Shown in pieces: positions 41,836-50,592 of a stretch of DNA of 64,000 bases. A model generated the notes under the pieces. That model worked only from the letters and a program-made list of their open reading frames with translations. It did no database searches and had not been told where the DNA came from. Source of the stretch: Pedobacter puniceum. Lineage in GTDB: Bacteria; Bacteroidota; Bacteroidia; Sphingobacteriales; Sphingobacteriaceae. Location of the stretch: assembly GCF_009674685.1 (NCBI RefSeq), contig NZ_WKJI01000001.1:558001-622000 (forward strand). The letters are read 5' to 3'. Both the position numbers and the translations under genes were made by a program. Every line of letters begins with the position of its first letter. Position 1 is the stretch's first letter.

Positions 41836-43581
41836 TTAAAATCTGATATTGTAGCTTAAACCAAAACTAAACTGATTACCCCAAGTTTCTGTTGCATATT
41901 CTTCATTAACCCAACTTATGTCTATTCCTATGAGATGTTTTCTTTTTAAAACTCTATTATAGCTAATGGCGGCTTTGTATGATTTTAAATTTGCAAAACT
42001 ATTGATAAAGAGTACTCGTACAGGGTCGTCTGGCGATACACCTGTTCCTGCAGCAAGATTCAAGAAATCATCCATATCGTCTGAGAAAAATAACCTTGCT
42101 GATGCTGTAAAAGAGTAAGACCATGCGGTTTCTCCTGGTGATACAAAAGAGCGGAGATTATAGAAATTATTTCCTAAATACTTTCCAATAGCACCGGTAA
42201 ATAAAAAGGTGTTTTCAGAAAATCGTAAATATCTAAATCCTATCTCGCCCTCAAAGCTTCTAGGTAAAGAAGCAAATAAAGAATATCCCGCTCTAAAGCG
42301 AGGGAATATAGGCGATTCTGAAACGGCAAAACCTATATATTGGTAGCCTACATTTTTTAAAGTTGGATAAGCTTCTATTTCTCCCTGAAGACCTTTAGAA
42401 CCAAAGCGATCTGCATAATAAAGTCTGGCGTTTACCCTTCCCAAGCTTTTAGTCCTGTAACCGTAGCTTAAGGTTATAAAGTTCCAAGGCTCATCAAAGC
42501 GTTTGTCAAAATCTACATACTCATAGCTTAAACCAATTCTATTTCTAAGATTAGTTAGTTTTAAATCGTCTAAGTAAGCTTTTGCAGCACTATCTTTTAA
42601 TATTTTAGGGTTAGCTTCTAGAAAATCTATGGCATCAAAAGGTTTTAATTGAGCGTTAATGACTTTAGCTTTTCTCACATAAAACAAAGCAGTATCAGGA
42701 TGATAATTTATACCTAATTCTGCCGTTTTTAAAGCTAAATCATACTTATCTACATAATAATCAGCATCATAAATACCACTTAAAGCATCAATATCATCAT
42801 ATTGTTTGAGCAATACTTTCTGAAATTCGTTTTTAGCGCTATCTGTTTTATCGCTAAAGGTGTAGAGTCTGCCTAGTAAAATTCTTAAATCTTTATAATC
42901 TGGACTTTGCTTAATGGCTTGTTTCATTAAAGCAATAGCTTTAGGATAATTGTTATTATCGTAGGCCTCTTTTTTAGCTAAAATCATTAAAGAATCAGAA
43001 CTTAAAGTAACCGGATTATCCCACATCTTTTTTCTTTCTTGGTAAGCAAGTTCCGCATTTTGCACTACAGTTATCTCGGCTTTAAACTTCTCTTTGATAA
43101 GGTTATTAAGCTTGCTTGATTCACTAATGTCATCATTTAACAATAATGCTTTTAATTTTTTGATATAAAATGAACTAGAGTCTGGGTAAAATTGGATACC
43201 TACATCGGCAGCTTTAACAGCTTGTGGGTAAAGATTATTCCAATAAGAAACATCATAAAGACCATTGATAGCATCAATATTATTAGGTTCTTGCTTCAAA
43301 ACTAAATCAAAAGCATTTTTAGCGCTATCTATTTGGTCTGAGAATGTGTAAATTCTCCCCAATAGCACTCTTATATCTGAGTAATTGGGGCTTTTTATCA
43401 ACGCTTTTTTTAATAATTCTATAGCTACAGGGTAATTATTATTGGTATAAGCCTCTTTTTTTGCCAATAGTAATAAAGAATCAGAACTTAACTCTTCTTG
43501 AGCAGTGGTGATTTTAGTTGATAAAAGTATAATTAGAGAGAGTATGGAAAGATTTTTAACGACTGTGGTCAATATTTGCAT
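41836..43581 (-). CDS. TPR plus YaiO-type outer-membrane beta-barrel protein
   Basis: The 581-residue protein has a signal peptide (SILSLIILLSTKITTAQ), two long TPR segments that are duplicates of each other (about 32-115 and 194-278, starting SSDSLLLLAKKEAY and SSDSLMILAKKEAY, a 162-residue period), and a C-terminal YaiO-family barrel (about 350-581, ending FSFGLSYNIRF with a terminal Phe). Architecture parallels AlgK/AlgE, BcsC and PgaA, where periplasmic TPRs and a barrel export a polymer. It is the first gene of the minus-strand series. Confidence 0.88.
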   Translation of the reverse strand: MQILTTVVKNLSILSLIILLSTKITTAQEELSSDSLLLLAKKEAYTNNNYPVAIELLKKALIKSPNYSDIRVLLGRIYTFSDQIDSAKNAFDLVLKQEPNNIDAINGLYDVSYWNNLYPQAVKAADVGIQFYPDSSSFYIKKLKALLLNDDISESSKLNNLIKEKFKAEITVVQNAELAYQERKKMWDNPVTLSSDSLMILAKKEAYDNNNYPKAIALMKQAIKQSPDYKDLRILLGRLYTFSDKTDSAKNEFQKVLLKQYDDIDALSGIYDADYYVDKYDLALKTAELGINYHPDTALFYVRKAKVINAQLKPFDAIDFLEANPKILKDSAAKAYLDDLKLTNLRNRIGLSYEYVDFDKRFDEPWNFITLSYGYRTKSLGRVNARLYYADRFGSKGLQGEIEAYPTLKNVGYQYIGFAVSESPIFPRFRAGYSLFASLPRSFEGEIGFRYLRFSENTFLFTGAIGKYLGNNFYNLRSFVSPGETAWSYSFTASARLFFSDDMDDFLNLAAGTGVSPDDPVRVLFINSFANLKSYKAAISYNRVLKRKHLIGIDISWVNEEYATETWGNQFSFGLSYNIRF

Positions 43582-43706
43582 TTTAAAAAAAGCTGAATTC
43601 TAGATGAAAAAGTATTCAAATGCTGTTCCATATAATTTTCTTATTTATAATGATTCTAATTATATTAACATTCTTGATATAATTATACGTAAAACTAAGG
43701 GTTTTG

Positions 43707-43714
43707 TATTTTTG
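43707..43714 (+). promoter_or_regulatory. -7 promoter box for the ccm operon
   Basis: TATTTTTG matches TAnnTTTG, about 94 bp before the ccmE ATG. The gap also contains AT-rich sequence without genes. Confidence 0.4.
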
Positions 43715-43807
43715 TAGATAAAATAAATGAATATATTTTTTTAAAACCTATAGCTAAGCAAAACATTGTTAAAGTCAATAGGTTTAAAGAACAATAAAGA
43801 TAAAGAG

Positions 43808-44215
43808 ATGAAAAAGAGTTCAATTATTGGGATGGTTATCATTGCAATTGCAATTGGTGTTATCATGAGTACTTATGCAGATAGCAGTACTTATGGTTCA
43901 TTTGGCGATGCACAAGAAACTCAAAAAGAATTGCATGTTGTTGGTACTTTAGTTAAAGAAAAAGAAATGGTTTACAACCCTGAAAAGGATGCAAATTACT
44001 TTTCTTTTTACATGCTAGATAATCAAGGAAAAGAGTGTAAAGTGGTTTTTAGTGGTGCAAAACCTCAAGACTTTGAACGTTCTGAGCAAATTGTTTTAAC
44101 CGGACAGATGGTTGGTTCAAGTTTTCATGCCAATAAAATTCTGATGAAATGCCCTTCTAAATACACAGAAGATCAAGTAGAGGTTGTTGAAGTTAGTGCT
44201 CAAGCTAAAATTTAA
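43808..44215 (+). CDS. ccmE: Cytochrome c maturation heme chaperone CcmE
   Basis: With ATG at 43808 the product is 135 residues. It has an N-terminal anchor helix (SSIIGMVIIAIAIGVIMSTYA) and a periplasmic OB-fold (ELHVVGTLVKEKEMVY, YFSFYMLD, IVLTGQMVGSSFHANKI). The heme-binding His is in SSFHANKILMKCPSKY, and the Cys/Pro-rich tail is usual for Bacteroidota. CcmE carries heme to CcmF. The upstream in-frame TTG would add 14 charged residues before the anchor and is less likely. It lies 9 bp from ccmF. Confidence 0.9.
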   Translation: MKKSSIIGMVIIAIAIGVIMSTYADSSTYGSFGDAQETQKELHVVGTLVKEKEMVYNPEKDANYFSFYMLDNQGKECKVVFSGAKPQDFERSEQIVLTGQMVGSSFHANKILMKCPSKYTEDQVEVVEVSAQAKI

Positions 44216-44224
44216 ATTTTTTTA

Positions 44225-46669
44225 ATGGATATACAATTTGCAGGTGAAAACCTGTTGCCGGGTAAGCTCGGCCAGTTCTTTATTATACTTTCTTTTGGTA
44301 CTTCTTTATTATCATTAATTGCTTATTATGCAGCTACCGTTAATAAAGATAAAAGTGATTTATCGTGGTCTAAAATTGCTAGATATAGTTTTTTTGTAAA
44401 CATTCTAGCTGTTATTGGTATAGGAGCTTGCTTATTCTATATCATTTATAATCATATGTTTGAGTACCATTATGCGTGGGCTCACTCTTCTACCAAACTT
44501 CCTGTTTATTACATTATCTCTAGTTTCTGGGAAGGTCAGGAGGGAAGTTTTTGGTTATGGGCTTTTTGGCAAGCAGTTTTAGGTCTAATCCTAATTAAAT
44601 ATGCTAAAACATGGGAAAACGGAGTGATGACTGTAATTGCATTATCTCAGTTATTCTTATGCTCTATGCTATTAGGTGTAGAGATTCTAGGCGTTAAAAT
44701 AGGCTCATCTCCGTTTATTCTTTTGAGAGAAGCTATGGAAGCACCAATTTTTTCGAGAGCTGACTATCTTTCTCTTATCCCTGATGGAAACGGTTTAAAT
44801 CCACTTTTACAGAATTATTGGATGGTTATACATCCTCCAACCTTGTTCTTAGGTTTTGCTTCTATGATAGTACCTTTTGCTTATGGTATAGCGGGTGTTT
44901 GGGAGAAAAGATATCAAGATTGGGTAAAACCAGCTTTACCTTGGTCTTTATTTGCTGTAATGATATTGGGAACAGGTATCATTATGGGGTCTTTTTGGGC
45001 TTATGAAGCATTAAACTTTGGTGGTTTTTGGGCTTGGGATCCGGTAGAAAATGCTTCTATTATTCCTTGGTTAACTTTAATTGCAGGGGTACACGTACTA
45101 ATTGCTTATAAAAACTCTGGTCATAGCTATTTTACAGCATTGTTCCTGATTCTTATCAGCTTCATATTGGTTTTATACGCTTCTTTCTTAACCAGAAGTG
45201 GTATTTTAGGAGAAACTTCTGTTCACTCTTTCACGAGTTTAGGAATGTCTGGTCAGTTACTTGTTTACATATTTGTATTCGTAGCTATATCTGTATTTCT
45301 TATTGTAAAACACTGGAAAAACTTCCCTATTACCAAGAAAGATGAAGATACTTATTCTAGAGAGTTTTGGCTGTTTATAGGCGCTATAACACTTTCTGTT
45401 TCTTGTATTCAAATTATTGCCACCACCTCTATACCTGTTTTTAATGCAGTTTTTGGTACAGAAATAGCACCTCCAACAGATGTTATCCAGCATTACAATA
45501 AATGGCAAATTGCATTTGCGGTAGCAGTAGCTGTAATCTCTGCTTTCTCACAGTTCTTGAAATATAAAAAGACAGATGTACGTAAATTCTACATCAGCAT
45601 AGCTGTTTCTTTTGTAGTTTCTTTGTTGGTAACAGCGGCAGTGGTTTACATCACTAAAGTTTATACCAATTTCATGCACATTGCATTAACGTGGGCATCT
45701 GTATTTGCTATTTTATGCAATGCTAAAATTTTAGGTGAAGCCTTTAAAGGAAAATGGAAGCTTTCTGGCTCTGCTGTTGCGCATATAGGTTTTGCTTTAT
45801 TATTAATAGGTGCTTTAGTTGCTGCAGCTACCAACAAAGTAATTTCTATTAACAATACCAGTATAGGTTTTGGAGAAGAGTTTGCCAAAAATAATAATCC
45901 AAGAGAGAACATCATTCTGTATAAAAACGATCCTATTAAAATGGATAGGTATACAGTTACCTATCTAGGCGATTCAACATCGGGAGTAAATACCTATTAT
46001 AAAGTAAATTATAAAGCTTTTGATGATGAAGGTAAAGTAAAAGAGAACTTTAACTTATACCCTAATGCTCAGCAAAATGCTAAGATGAGGCAAATTATTG
46101 CTTCGCCAGACACTAAGCATTATTTATTACATGATGTTTACACCCATGTAAGTAGTGTGCCTTTAAAAGAAGAGGAACATGTGCATGATGAGCATACAGA
46201 CCATTCTGAGGATGAGCATTATGAAGAGCCCGTACCTCATGAAGTTTCTATTGGCGATACTGTAAGATTTAGAGAGGGGATGATTATTGTAAGAGGTGTT
46301 AATAAAAACGCCGAAATAGAAAATATTGCCCTTACCAAAAATGATGTTGCCATTGGTTTACAGCTAGATGTTATTACAGAAAGCAGCACCTATAAATCAG
46401 AACCTATATTCCTGATTAAGGGTAACGCTAAAGTGGATTTTGGTAAAAAGGTTGATGAAGCTGGTTTAAAATTACGTTTTACCAATATTATGCCTGAAAA
46501 AGATAAACTAGAGCTTACTGTTTATCAAAAACCTAAACAAGATAAAAAAGACTGGATTGTGATGAAAGCCATCATGTTCCCTTATATCAATTTATTCTGG
46601 GGTGGTACCATCATTATGGTTATTGGCTTTATCCTTTCTATCTTCAGAAGACAAAAGGAATTAAAATAG
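44225..46669 (+). CDS. ccmF: Cytochrome c heme lyase CcmF/CcsA family
   Basis: The 814-residue polytopic protein has about 15 helices. The tryptophan-rich heme-handling WWD region GGFWAWDPVENASIIPW lies near residue 265, with conserved His-containing segments HPPTLFLGF and SVHSFTSLG around it. A His/Glu/Asp-rich stretch near residues 640-665 (HVHDEHTDHSEDEHYEE) and a periplasmic C-terminal domain precede the last helix. It joins heme from CcmE to apocytochromes. It follows ccmE by 9 bp and precedes a DUF2520 gene by 1 bp. Confidence 0.95.
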   Translation: MDIQFAGENLLPGKLGQFFIILSFGTSLLSLIAYYAATVNKDKSDLSWSKIARYSFFVNILAVIGIGACLFYIIYNHMFEYHYAWAHSSTKLPVYYIISSFWEGQEGSFWLWAFWQAVLGLILIKYAKTWENGVMTVIALSQLFLCSMLLGVEILGVKIGSSPFILLREAMEAPIFSRADYLSLIPDGNGLNPLLQNYWMVIHPPTLFLGFASMIVPFAYGIAGVWEKRYQDWVKPALPWSLFAVMILGTGIIMGSFWAYEALNFGGFWAWDPVENASIIPWLTLIAGVHVLIAYKNSGHSYFTALFLILISFILVLYASFLTRSGILGETSVHSFTSLGMSGQLLVYIFVFVAISVFLIVKHWKNFPITKKDEDTYSREFWLFIGAITLSVSCIQIIATTSIPVFNAVFGTEIAPPTDVIQHYNKWQIAFAVAVAVISAFSQFLKYKKTDVRKFYISIAVSFVVSLLVTAAVVYITKVYTNFMHIALTWASVFAILCNAKILGEAFKGKWKLSGSAVAHIGFALLLIGALVAAATNKVISINNTSIGFGEEFAKNNNPRENIILYKNDPIKMDRYTVTYLGDSTSGVNTYYKVNYKAFDDEGKVKENFNLYPNAQQNAKMRQIIASPDTKHYLLHDVYTHVSSVPLKEEEHVHDEHTDHSEDEHYEEPVPHEVSIGDTVRFREGMIIVRGVNKNAEIENIALTKNDVAIGLQLDVITESSTYKSEPIFLIKGNAKVDFGKKVDEAGLKLRFTNIMPEKDKLELTVYQKPKQDKKDWIVMKAIMFPYINLFWGGTIIMVIGFILSIFRRQKELK

Positions 46670-46670
46670 G

Positions 46671-47459
46671 ATGAATATTGCTGTTTTAGGAGCAGGAAAT
46701 ATTGCCTGGCATTTATCAAAAGCTTTGATACATGCCGGGCATCCCGTAAAACAAATCTGGAACAGAACATCAGAAAAAGCGGTAGCTTTAGCTCTAGAAA
46801 TTGGTGCCGATTCTATCTCCACTTTAAACCAAATTGATACCGATATTGATTTAATCATCATTGCTGTAAGTGATGAAGCGATTGAATCTGTTGCTAAAGA
46901 TTTGCAATTACTACCACATCAGTTATTGGTACATACATCTGGCTCAACCGCCTTAGATGTATTACTAACATACACCCAAAAAGCTGGCGTAATTTATCCT
47001 TTACAAACATTTTCTAAAGCTGTTCAGGTAGATTTTTCTCAAATACCGATTGGTATTGAAGCTTTTGATGAAGGTAGTACACAGGCTCTATTCAATTTAG
47101 CAAAAACATTATCAACCAAAACTTATTATATCAATTCTCAGCAAAGGTTAGTATTGCATGCTGCTGCAGTATTTGCATGTAATTTTACTAATCATTTCTA
47201 CAGTATAGCACAGGAATTAATACAGCAATCTGGTCTTGATTTTAATTTGATAAGACCTCTTATACAAGAAACTGCTGCCAAAGTGCAACAAGTTTTACCT
47301 CAAGAAGCACAAACTGGTCCGGCAAAAAGAAATGATCAGCTTACCATCCAAAAACATCTTGATTTATTAAAAACTAATCCTGCTTGGAAGTTGTTGTATG
47401 AACAAATAAGTCAAGACATAGTCAAAATGTATTCAAAAGACACGTCTTCGCTTAAATAA
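46671..47459 (+). CDS. Rossmann-fold and DUF2520 domain protein
   Basis: The 262-residue protein has an NAD(P)-binding start (NIAVLGAGNIAWHLSKAL) and IIIAVSDEAIE, then LVHTSGSTALDVL and a helical DUF2520 domain (LHAAAVFACNFTNHFY, GPAKRNDQLTIQKHL). It resembles pyrroline-5-carboxylate or 6-phosphogluconate dehydrogenases, but the substrate is not known. It starts 1 bp after ccmF; the downstream ferredoxin gene has its own promoter box. Confidence 0.88.
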   Translation: MNIAVLGAGNIAWHLSKALIHAGHPVKQIWNRTSEKAVALALEIGADSISTLNQIDTDIDLIIIAVSDEAIESVAKDLQLLPHQLLVHTSGSTALDVLLTYTQKAGVIYPLQTFSKAVQVDFSQIPIGIEAFDEGSTQALFNLAKTLSTKTYYINSQQRLVLHAAAVFACNFTNHFYSIAQELIQQSGLDFNLIRPLIQETAAKVQQVLPQEAQTGPAKRNDQLTIQKHLDLLKTNPAWKLLYEQISQDIVKMYSKDTSSLK

Positions 47460-47464
47460 ATTAT

Positions 47465-47472
47465 TACTTTTG
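47465..47472 (+). promoter_or_regulatory. -7 promoter box just before the ferredoxin gene
   Basis: TACTTTTG matches TAnnTTTG and lies only 7 bp before the ATG, so transcription would start at or within a few bases of the start codon. Confidence 0.4.
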
Positions 47473-47479
47473 CCAAGGC

Positions 47480-47812
47480 ATGAATATTTACAAGATTAAA
47501 ATAAATTTCGAGGAAAAAGGTTTAGAGCCAAGAGAACTGGCCATTGCAGAAGGTGAATCTGTTTTAGATGTTTGTTTGGATAATGGTATAGAGCTACAGC
47601 ATAATTGTGGTGGTGTTTGTGGATGCAGTACCTGCCATGTTTATGTAAACAAAGGTGAAGACAATATTCAGGAAATATCAGATAAAGAAGAAGATTTTAT
47701 TGATAGGGCCGTAAATCCAAGGATAAACTCCAGACTAGGTTGCCAATGTGTAATGATAGATGGAGATATAGAAATTACAATTCCAGACCAATCTCAATTC
47801 TTAGGTCATTAA
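47480..47812 (+). CDS. fdx: [2Fe-2S] ferredoxin, isc type
   Basis: The 110-residue protein is rich in acidic residues. NCGGVCGCSTCHVYV gives the Cx5Cx2C ligands (with an additional Cys in between), and the fourth ligand lies in SRLGCQCVM. This matches isc-operon Fdx, which supplies electrons in Fe-S cluster assembly. It is followed 11 bp later by iscX, a typical isc pairing, although the other isc genes are not here. Confidence 0.92.
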   Translation: MNIYKIKINFEEKGLEPRELAIAEGESVLDVCLDNGIELQHNCGGVCGCSTCHVYVNKGEDNIQEISDKEEDFIDRAVNPRINSRLGCQCVMIDGDIEITIPDQSQFLGH

Positions 47813-47823
47813 TATAATTATAC

Positions 47824-48066
47824 ATGAATAACGATAAATACGCTTTACCCATTCATTGGAATGACTATGAAGATATAGCCATGGGACTTTACGAAAAGTT
47901 TGGTGATGAATTTGGAGAATCTAAAATATACCGTATACGCTTTACAGACTTAATGACTTGGGTATTAGAATTACCTAATTTTGCAGGTACCAAAGAAGAG
48001 TGTAACGAAGGGCACTTAGAGCAAATACAATCTGCTTGGGTTTACGAGTGGAGAGATAACCAATAA
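47824..48066 (+). CDS. iscX: Fe-S cluster assembly protein IscX
   Basis: The 80-residue acidic protein matches IscX/YfhJ: IHWNDYEDIAMGLYEKFGD, RFTDLMTWVLELPNF, and LEQIQSAWVYEWRD at the end. IscX binds IscS and iron and tunes Fe-S assembly. It directly follows fdx. Confidence 0.9.
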   Translation: MNNDKYALPIHWNDYEDIAMGLYEKFGDEFGESKIYRIRFTDLMTWVLELPNFAGTKEECNEGHLEQIQSAWVYEWRDNQ

Positions 48067-48081
48067 GCTCTCTTATTCCTC

Positions 48082-48612
48082 ATGCTAGATAAACTTAAAG
48101 ATATAAGTACTTTCATTTTTGATGTTGATGGTGTTTTAACCAATGGTAATGTTTTAGTAACAGAAACTGGAGAGCAGTTAAGGCAATTCAACATCAAAGA
48201 TGGCTATGCGTTACAACTAGCAGTAAAGAAAGGTTATAACATTATTGTTATTTCTGGGGCAAAATCTACCGGAGTAGAAAAAAGACTTTTAGGCTTAGGT
48301 ATCAAACATATATTTTTAGGTATATCAGATAAAATAGCCGTTTATCATCAACTTATTAAAGAAGAAAAGCTTAAAGCTGATGATTTTCTTTACGTGGGTG
48401 ATGATATTCCTGATTTACCTATCATGCAAATAGCGCCTTTAGCCGTTTGCCCGGCTGATGCTGTTGATGAAATAAAAGCAGTGGCGCATTATATATCTCC
48501 AAAAGATGGCGGTGCTGGCGTGGCTAGAGATATTATAGAGAAAGTACTTAAGATTCAGCATAACTGGTTTGACGCTCAGCCTAGTGCACATGATGGATCT
48601 ATCAGCAAGTAA
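48082..48612 (+). CDS. kdsC: KdsC-like HAD phosphatase (KDO 8-phosphate phosphatase)
   Basis: The 176-residue enzyme hydrolyses KDO-8-phosphate in lipopolysaccharide core synthesis. FIFDVDGVLTNG carries the nucleophile D14 and acid D16. IKDGYALQLAVKKGYNI, VISGAKSTG and YVGDDIPDLPIM complete the C0-type HAD set. It ends in the 11-bp overlap with a convergent gene. It starts 15 bp after iscX on the same strand. Confidence 0.88.
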   Translation: MLDKLKDISTFIFDVDGVLTNGNVLVTETGEQLRQFNIKDGYALQLAVKKGYNIIVISGAKSTGVEKRLLGLGIKHIFLGISDKIAVYHQLIKEEKLKADDFLYVGDDIPDLPIMQIAPLAVCPADAVDEIKAVAHYISPKDGGAGVARDIIEKVLKIQHNWFDAQPSAHDGSISK

Positions 48613-49168
48613 TATCTTTTAAAACATAATCCCATTTAAAATTATAAAGCCACTTTATATCCTTTTTAGAGGAGTAAAAATTTGGTGTTGATGTTTGCTC
48701 ATCAACCTTTATATGAGCTAAAATGGTGTTCAGTACTCTTCGGATACTTATCATACAACGCTCTACACCAAGTTTAGAATATCTATCTGTTTGGTATTTA
48801 GGGTCATCGGTAGTTTTTAAATTCATGATAACACTTTCTTCACTGCTATCAAACTCGTGGTTAAAGGCTATACTTTCTATCTCTAACCAAAAGATGTTTT
48901 TTTGAGAAAAGCAATTATTTAAAATTTTTATATAATCACCAACTTGGGCTGTTCTTTGTACCTCGTATCCAAAGCTATCATGTAAGATAAATTGAGCGTT
49001 TAAGCTCTGTAAATAGTGCTTACCCCAATCGTTAACCATCAATAAACGCTGCCTGCAATTTCTGTATAATTGCCAAATTTGCGAGGTATTATCCATTCTT
49101 ATAAACTCTTTAAACTCTTTTTCTTGATGGCTAGTAGAATTAAGAATGGGTTGAAATTGGTTTTTCAT
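48602..49168 (-). CDS. Conserved hypothetical protein (188 aa)
   Basis: I do not recognise this protein. It has no signal peptide or membrane segment and is rich in Asn, Lys, Tyr and Phe. ALNTILAH-like helices and a beta-rich middle (FWLEIESIAFNHEF) are seen. It overlaps kdsC tail-to-tail by 11 bp. The frame is intact with Bacteroidota-like codon use, so it is likely coding. Confidence 0.6.
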   Translation of the reverse strand: MKNQFQPILNSTSHQEKEFKEFIRMDNTSQIWQLYRNCRQRLLMVNDWGKHYLQSLNAQFILHDSFGYEVQRTAQVGDYIKILNNCFSQKNIFWLEIESIAFNHEFDSSEESVIMNLKTTDDPKYQTDRYSKLGVERCMISIRRVLNTILAHIKVDEQTSTPNFYSSKKDIKWLYNFKWDYVLKDITC

Positions 49169-49252
49169 GTTTCAAACTCCATAGGTATCTGTAAAACCAT
49201 TAACATAATTGATACCAAAAAATAAAAATTTAAAATAGCTGTTTATTTGGGC

Positions 49253-49260
49253 TATTTTTG
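49253..49260 (+). promoter_or_regulatory. -7 promoter box for maf
   Basis: TATTTTTG, an exact TAnnTTTG match, lies 26 bp before the ATG. Confidence 0.5.
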
Positions 49261-49286
49261 TAGGCTAAAAGGCTATAATTTACTAC

Positions 49287-49847
49287 ATGAACAAAAAAAT
49301 TTATCTGGCATCAAAATCTCCAAGAAGACAAGACTTATTAAACCTTATGGGTTATAGTTTCGAGCTGCTTTTAAAAGATGTAGATGAAAGTTATCCTGAT
49401 GATTTAGCACTAACAGAGGTTGCCGCTTATATTGCCGATAAAAAAGCTGCTGCTTTTGATATTCCTGATGATGGCGTATTAATTACCGCAGATACCATTG
49501 TTTTAATAAATGATGAGATTTTAGGAAAACCTGTAGATGAAACTGATGCTATAGCCATGATTGGGAAATTGGCAGGCAGAAAGCATCAAGTAATTACAGG
49601 AGTAAGTATTAAATCGGCGGTTAAGCAAATTACTTTTAGCGAGGAAACTTTGGTTTATTTTAACCCTTTAAGTCTTGAAGAGATAAGCTATTATGTAAAA
49701 AACCATAAACCTTTTGATAAAGCTGGAGCCTATGGTATCCAAGATTGGATAGGTTTAGTAGCCGTAAATAAGATAGAGGGTTCTTATACCAATGTAATGG
49801 GCTTGCCAACAGATAAATTAAGAAAGGTTTTAGAAACAGAATTTTGA
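49287..49847 (+). CDS. maf: Maf-family nucleoside triphosphate pyrophosphatase
   Basis: The 186-residue protein begins IYLASKSPRRQDLLNLMG, the Maf signature with the substrate-binding Arg, and has ITADTIVLIN (catalytic Asp), GKPVDETDAIAMIGKLAGRKHQVITGV and KAGAYGIQD. Maf enzymes hydrolyse dTTP/UTP or modified nucleotides to monophosphates; by the 'SPRR..LL' start I favour the dTTP/UTP branch, with limited confidence. It is preceded by its own promoter box. Confidence 0.93.
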   Translation: MNKKIYLASKSPRRQDLLNLMGYSFELLLKDVDESYPDDLALTEVAAYIADKKAAAFDIPDDGVLITADTIVLINDEILGKPVDETDAIAMIGKLAGRKHQVITGVSIKSAVKQITFSEETLVYFNPLSLEEISYYVKNHKPFDKAGAYGIQDWIGLVAVNKIEGSYTNVMGLPTDKLRKVLETEF

Positions 49848-49873
49848 CTTATAAGAAGATGAAAATCAAAATA

Positions 49874-49961
49874 TAAGCCCCTGTTTTGATGAGATACTTG
49901 AAGAATTTGGGAATATCTCATGAAAATAAGTATCACTAAATTAATCAAAACAGGGAACTTA
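49874..49961. repeat. Inverted-repeat element, MITE- or hairpin-like
   Basis: The outer arms CCCTGTTTTGAT (49879-49890) and ATCAAAACAGGG (49944-49955) are exact complements. Imperfect extensions ATAAG / CTTAT are outside, and a nested GATACTT / AAGTATC pair is inside. The element spans about 88 bp between maf and a convergent gene. It may be a small non-autonomous mobile element or a transcript-end structure. Confidence 0.55.
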
Positions 49962-49988
49962 TGATGTACAACAGTTAATCGTTATTTG

Positions 49989-50522
49989 TTAATCTCGGCC
50001 TTTATTTTTTCCATTCCCATGGCCTTTTCCTCTGTTACCACGATGATGCTCTCTATAATCTCTATCATAAGAAGCATATCTTGATCGATTATCATCATCA
50101 TGATGTCTATACCTTGGATGTCCTTTTACTATATAATATCTAGGGTTATTACTTCTGTAAATGATAGCCTGAGACCTATTATGTTTATACCTAGAGTATT
50201 TAACTCTATGCTCTCTAAAATGTAAATAAGGTCTGGGCGAGTTAATAACTACTTTGTAACCATTATATAAATTGTAATTTCTATATCTGCCAGGTAAAGA
50301 AGTTGCAAATACCCAGTTACCGTTACTTAGATAAATAAATTGTCTACTTGGTACATAGTAGTAACTTTCAATATCTGGTAAGTAATAATAATCTACATGG
50401 TCATATCCAACGGGCCCCCAAGCCGGTTGAGCACCTATATTTACATTAATATTTACTTGGGATTGTGCGCTATGAGCGATAAAACCTATCATCGCTAAAG
50501 CTAAAAAAAATATCTTCCTCAT
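49989..50522 (-). CDS. Exported basic Tyr/His/Arg-rich protein
   Basis: The 177-residue protein has a signal peptide (MRKIFFLALAMIGFIAHSAQSQ). A middle domain follows (DYYYLPDIESYYYVPSRQFIYL..WVFATSLPGRY), a pattern recurring in exported Bacteroidota proteins. The C-terminal 60 residues are low-complexity and positively charged (Arg, His, Gly, Asn). No function is known to me. It is monocistronic, downstream of a DUF4382 gene on the same strand (70 bp). Confidence 0.7.
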   Translation of the reverse strand: MRKIFFLALAMIGFIAHSAQSQVNINVNIGAQPAWGPVGYDHVDYYYLPDIESYYYVPSRQFIYLSNGNWVFATSLPGRYRNYNLYNGYKVVINSPRPYLHFREHRVKYSRYKHNRSQAIIYRSNNPRYYIVKGHPRYRHHDDDNRSRYASYDRDYREHHRGNRGKGHGNGKNKGRD

Positions 50523-50592
50523 CTTTCTATCTCCTTCTAATTTAAATGATTAAAAGGCAGGCTTATTCATCACCTGCCTTTTTGATATATAA

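Noticed and set aside
43766-43807. TTG start of ccmE
   Set aside because: It would place 14 charged residues before the anchor helix; ATG at 43808 gives the usual CcmE N-terminus.
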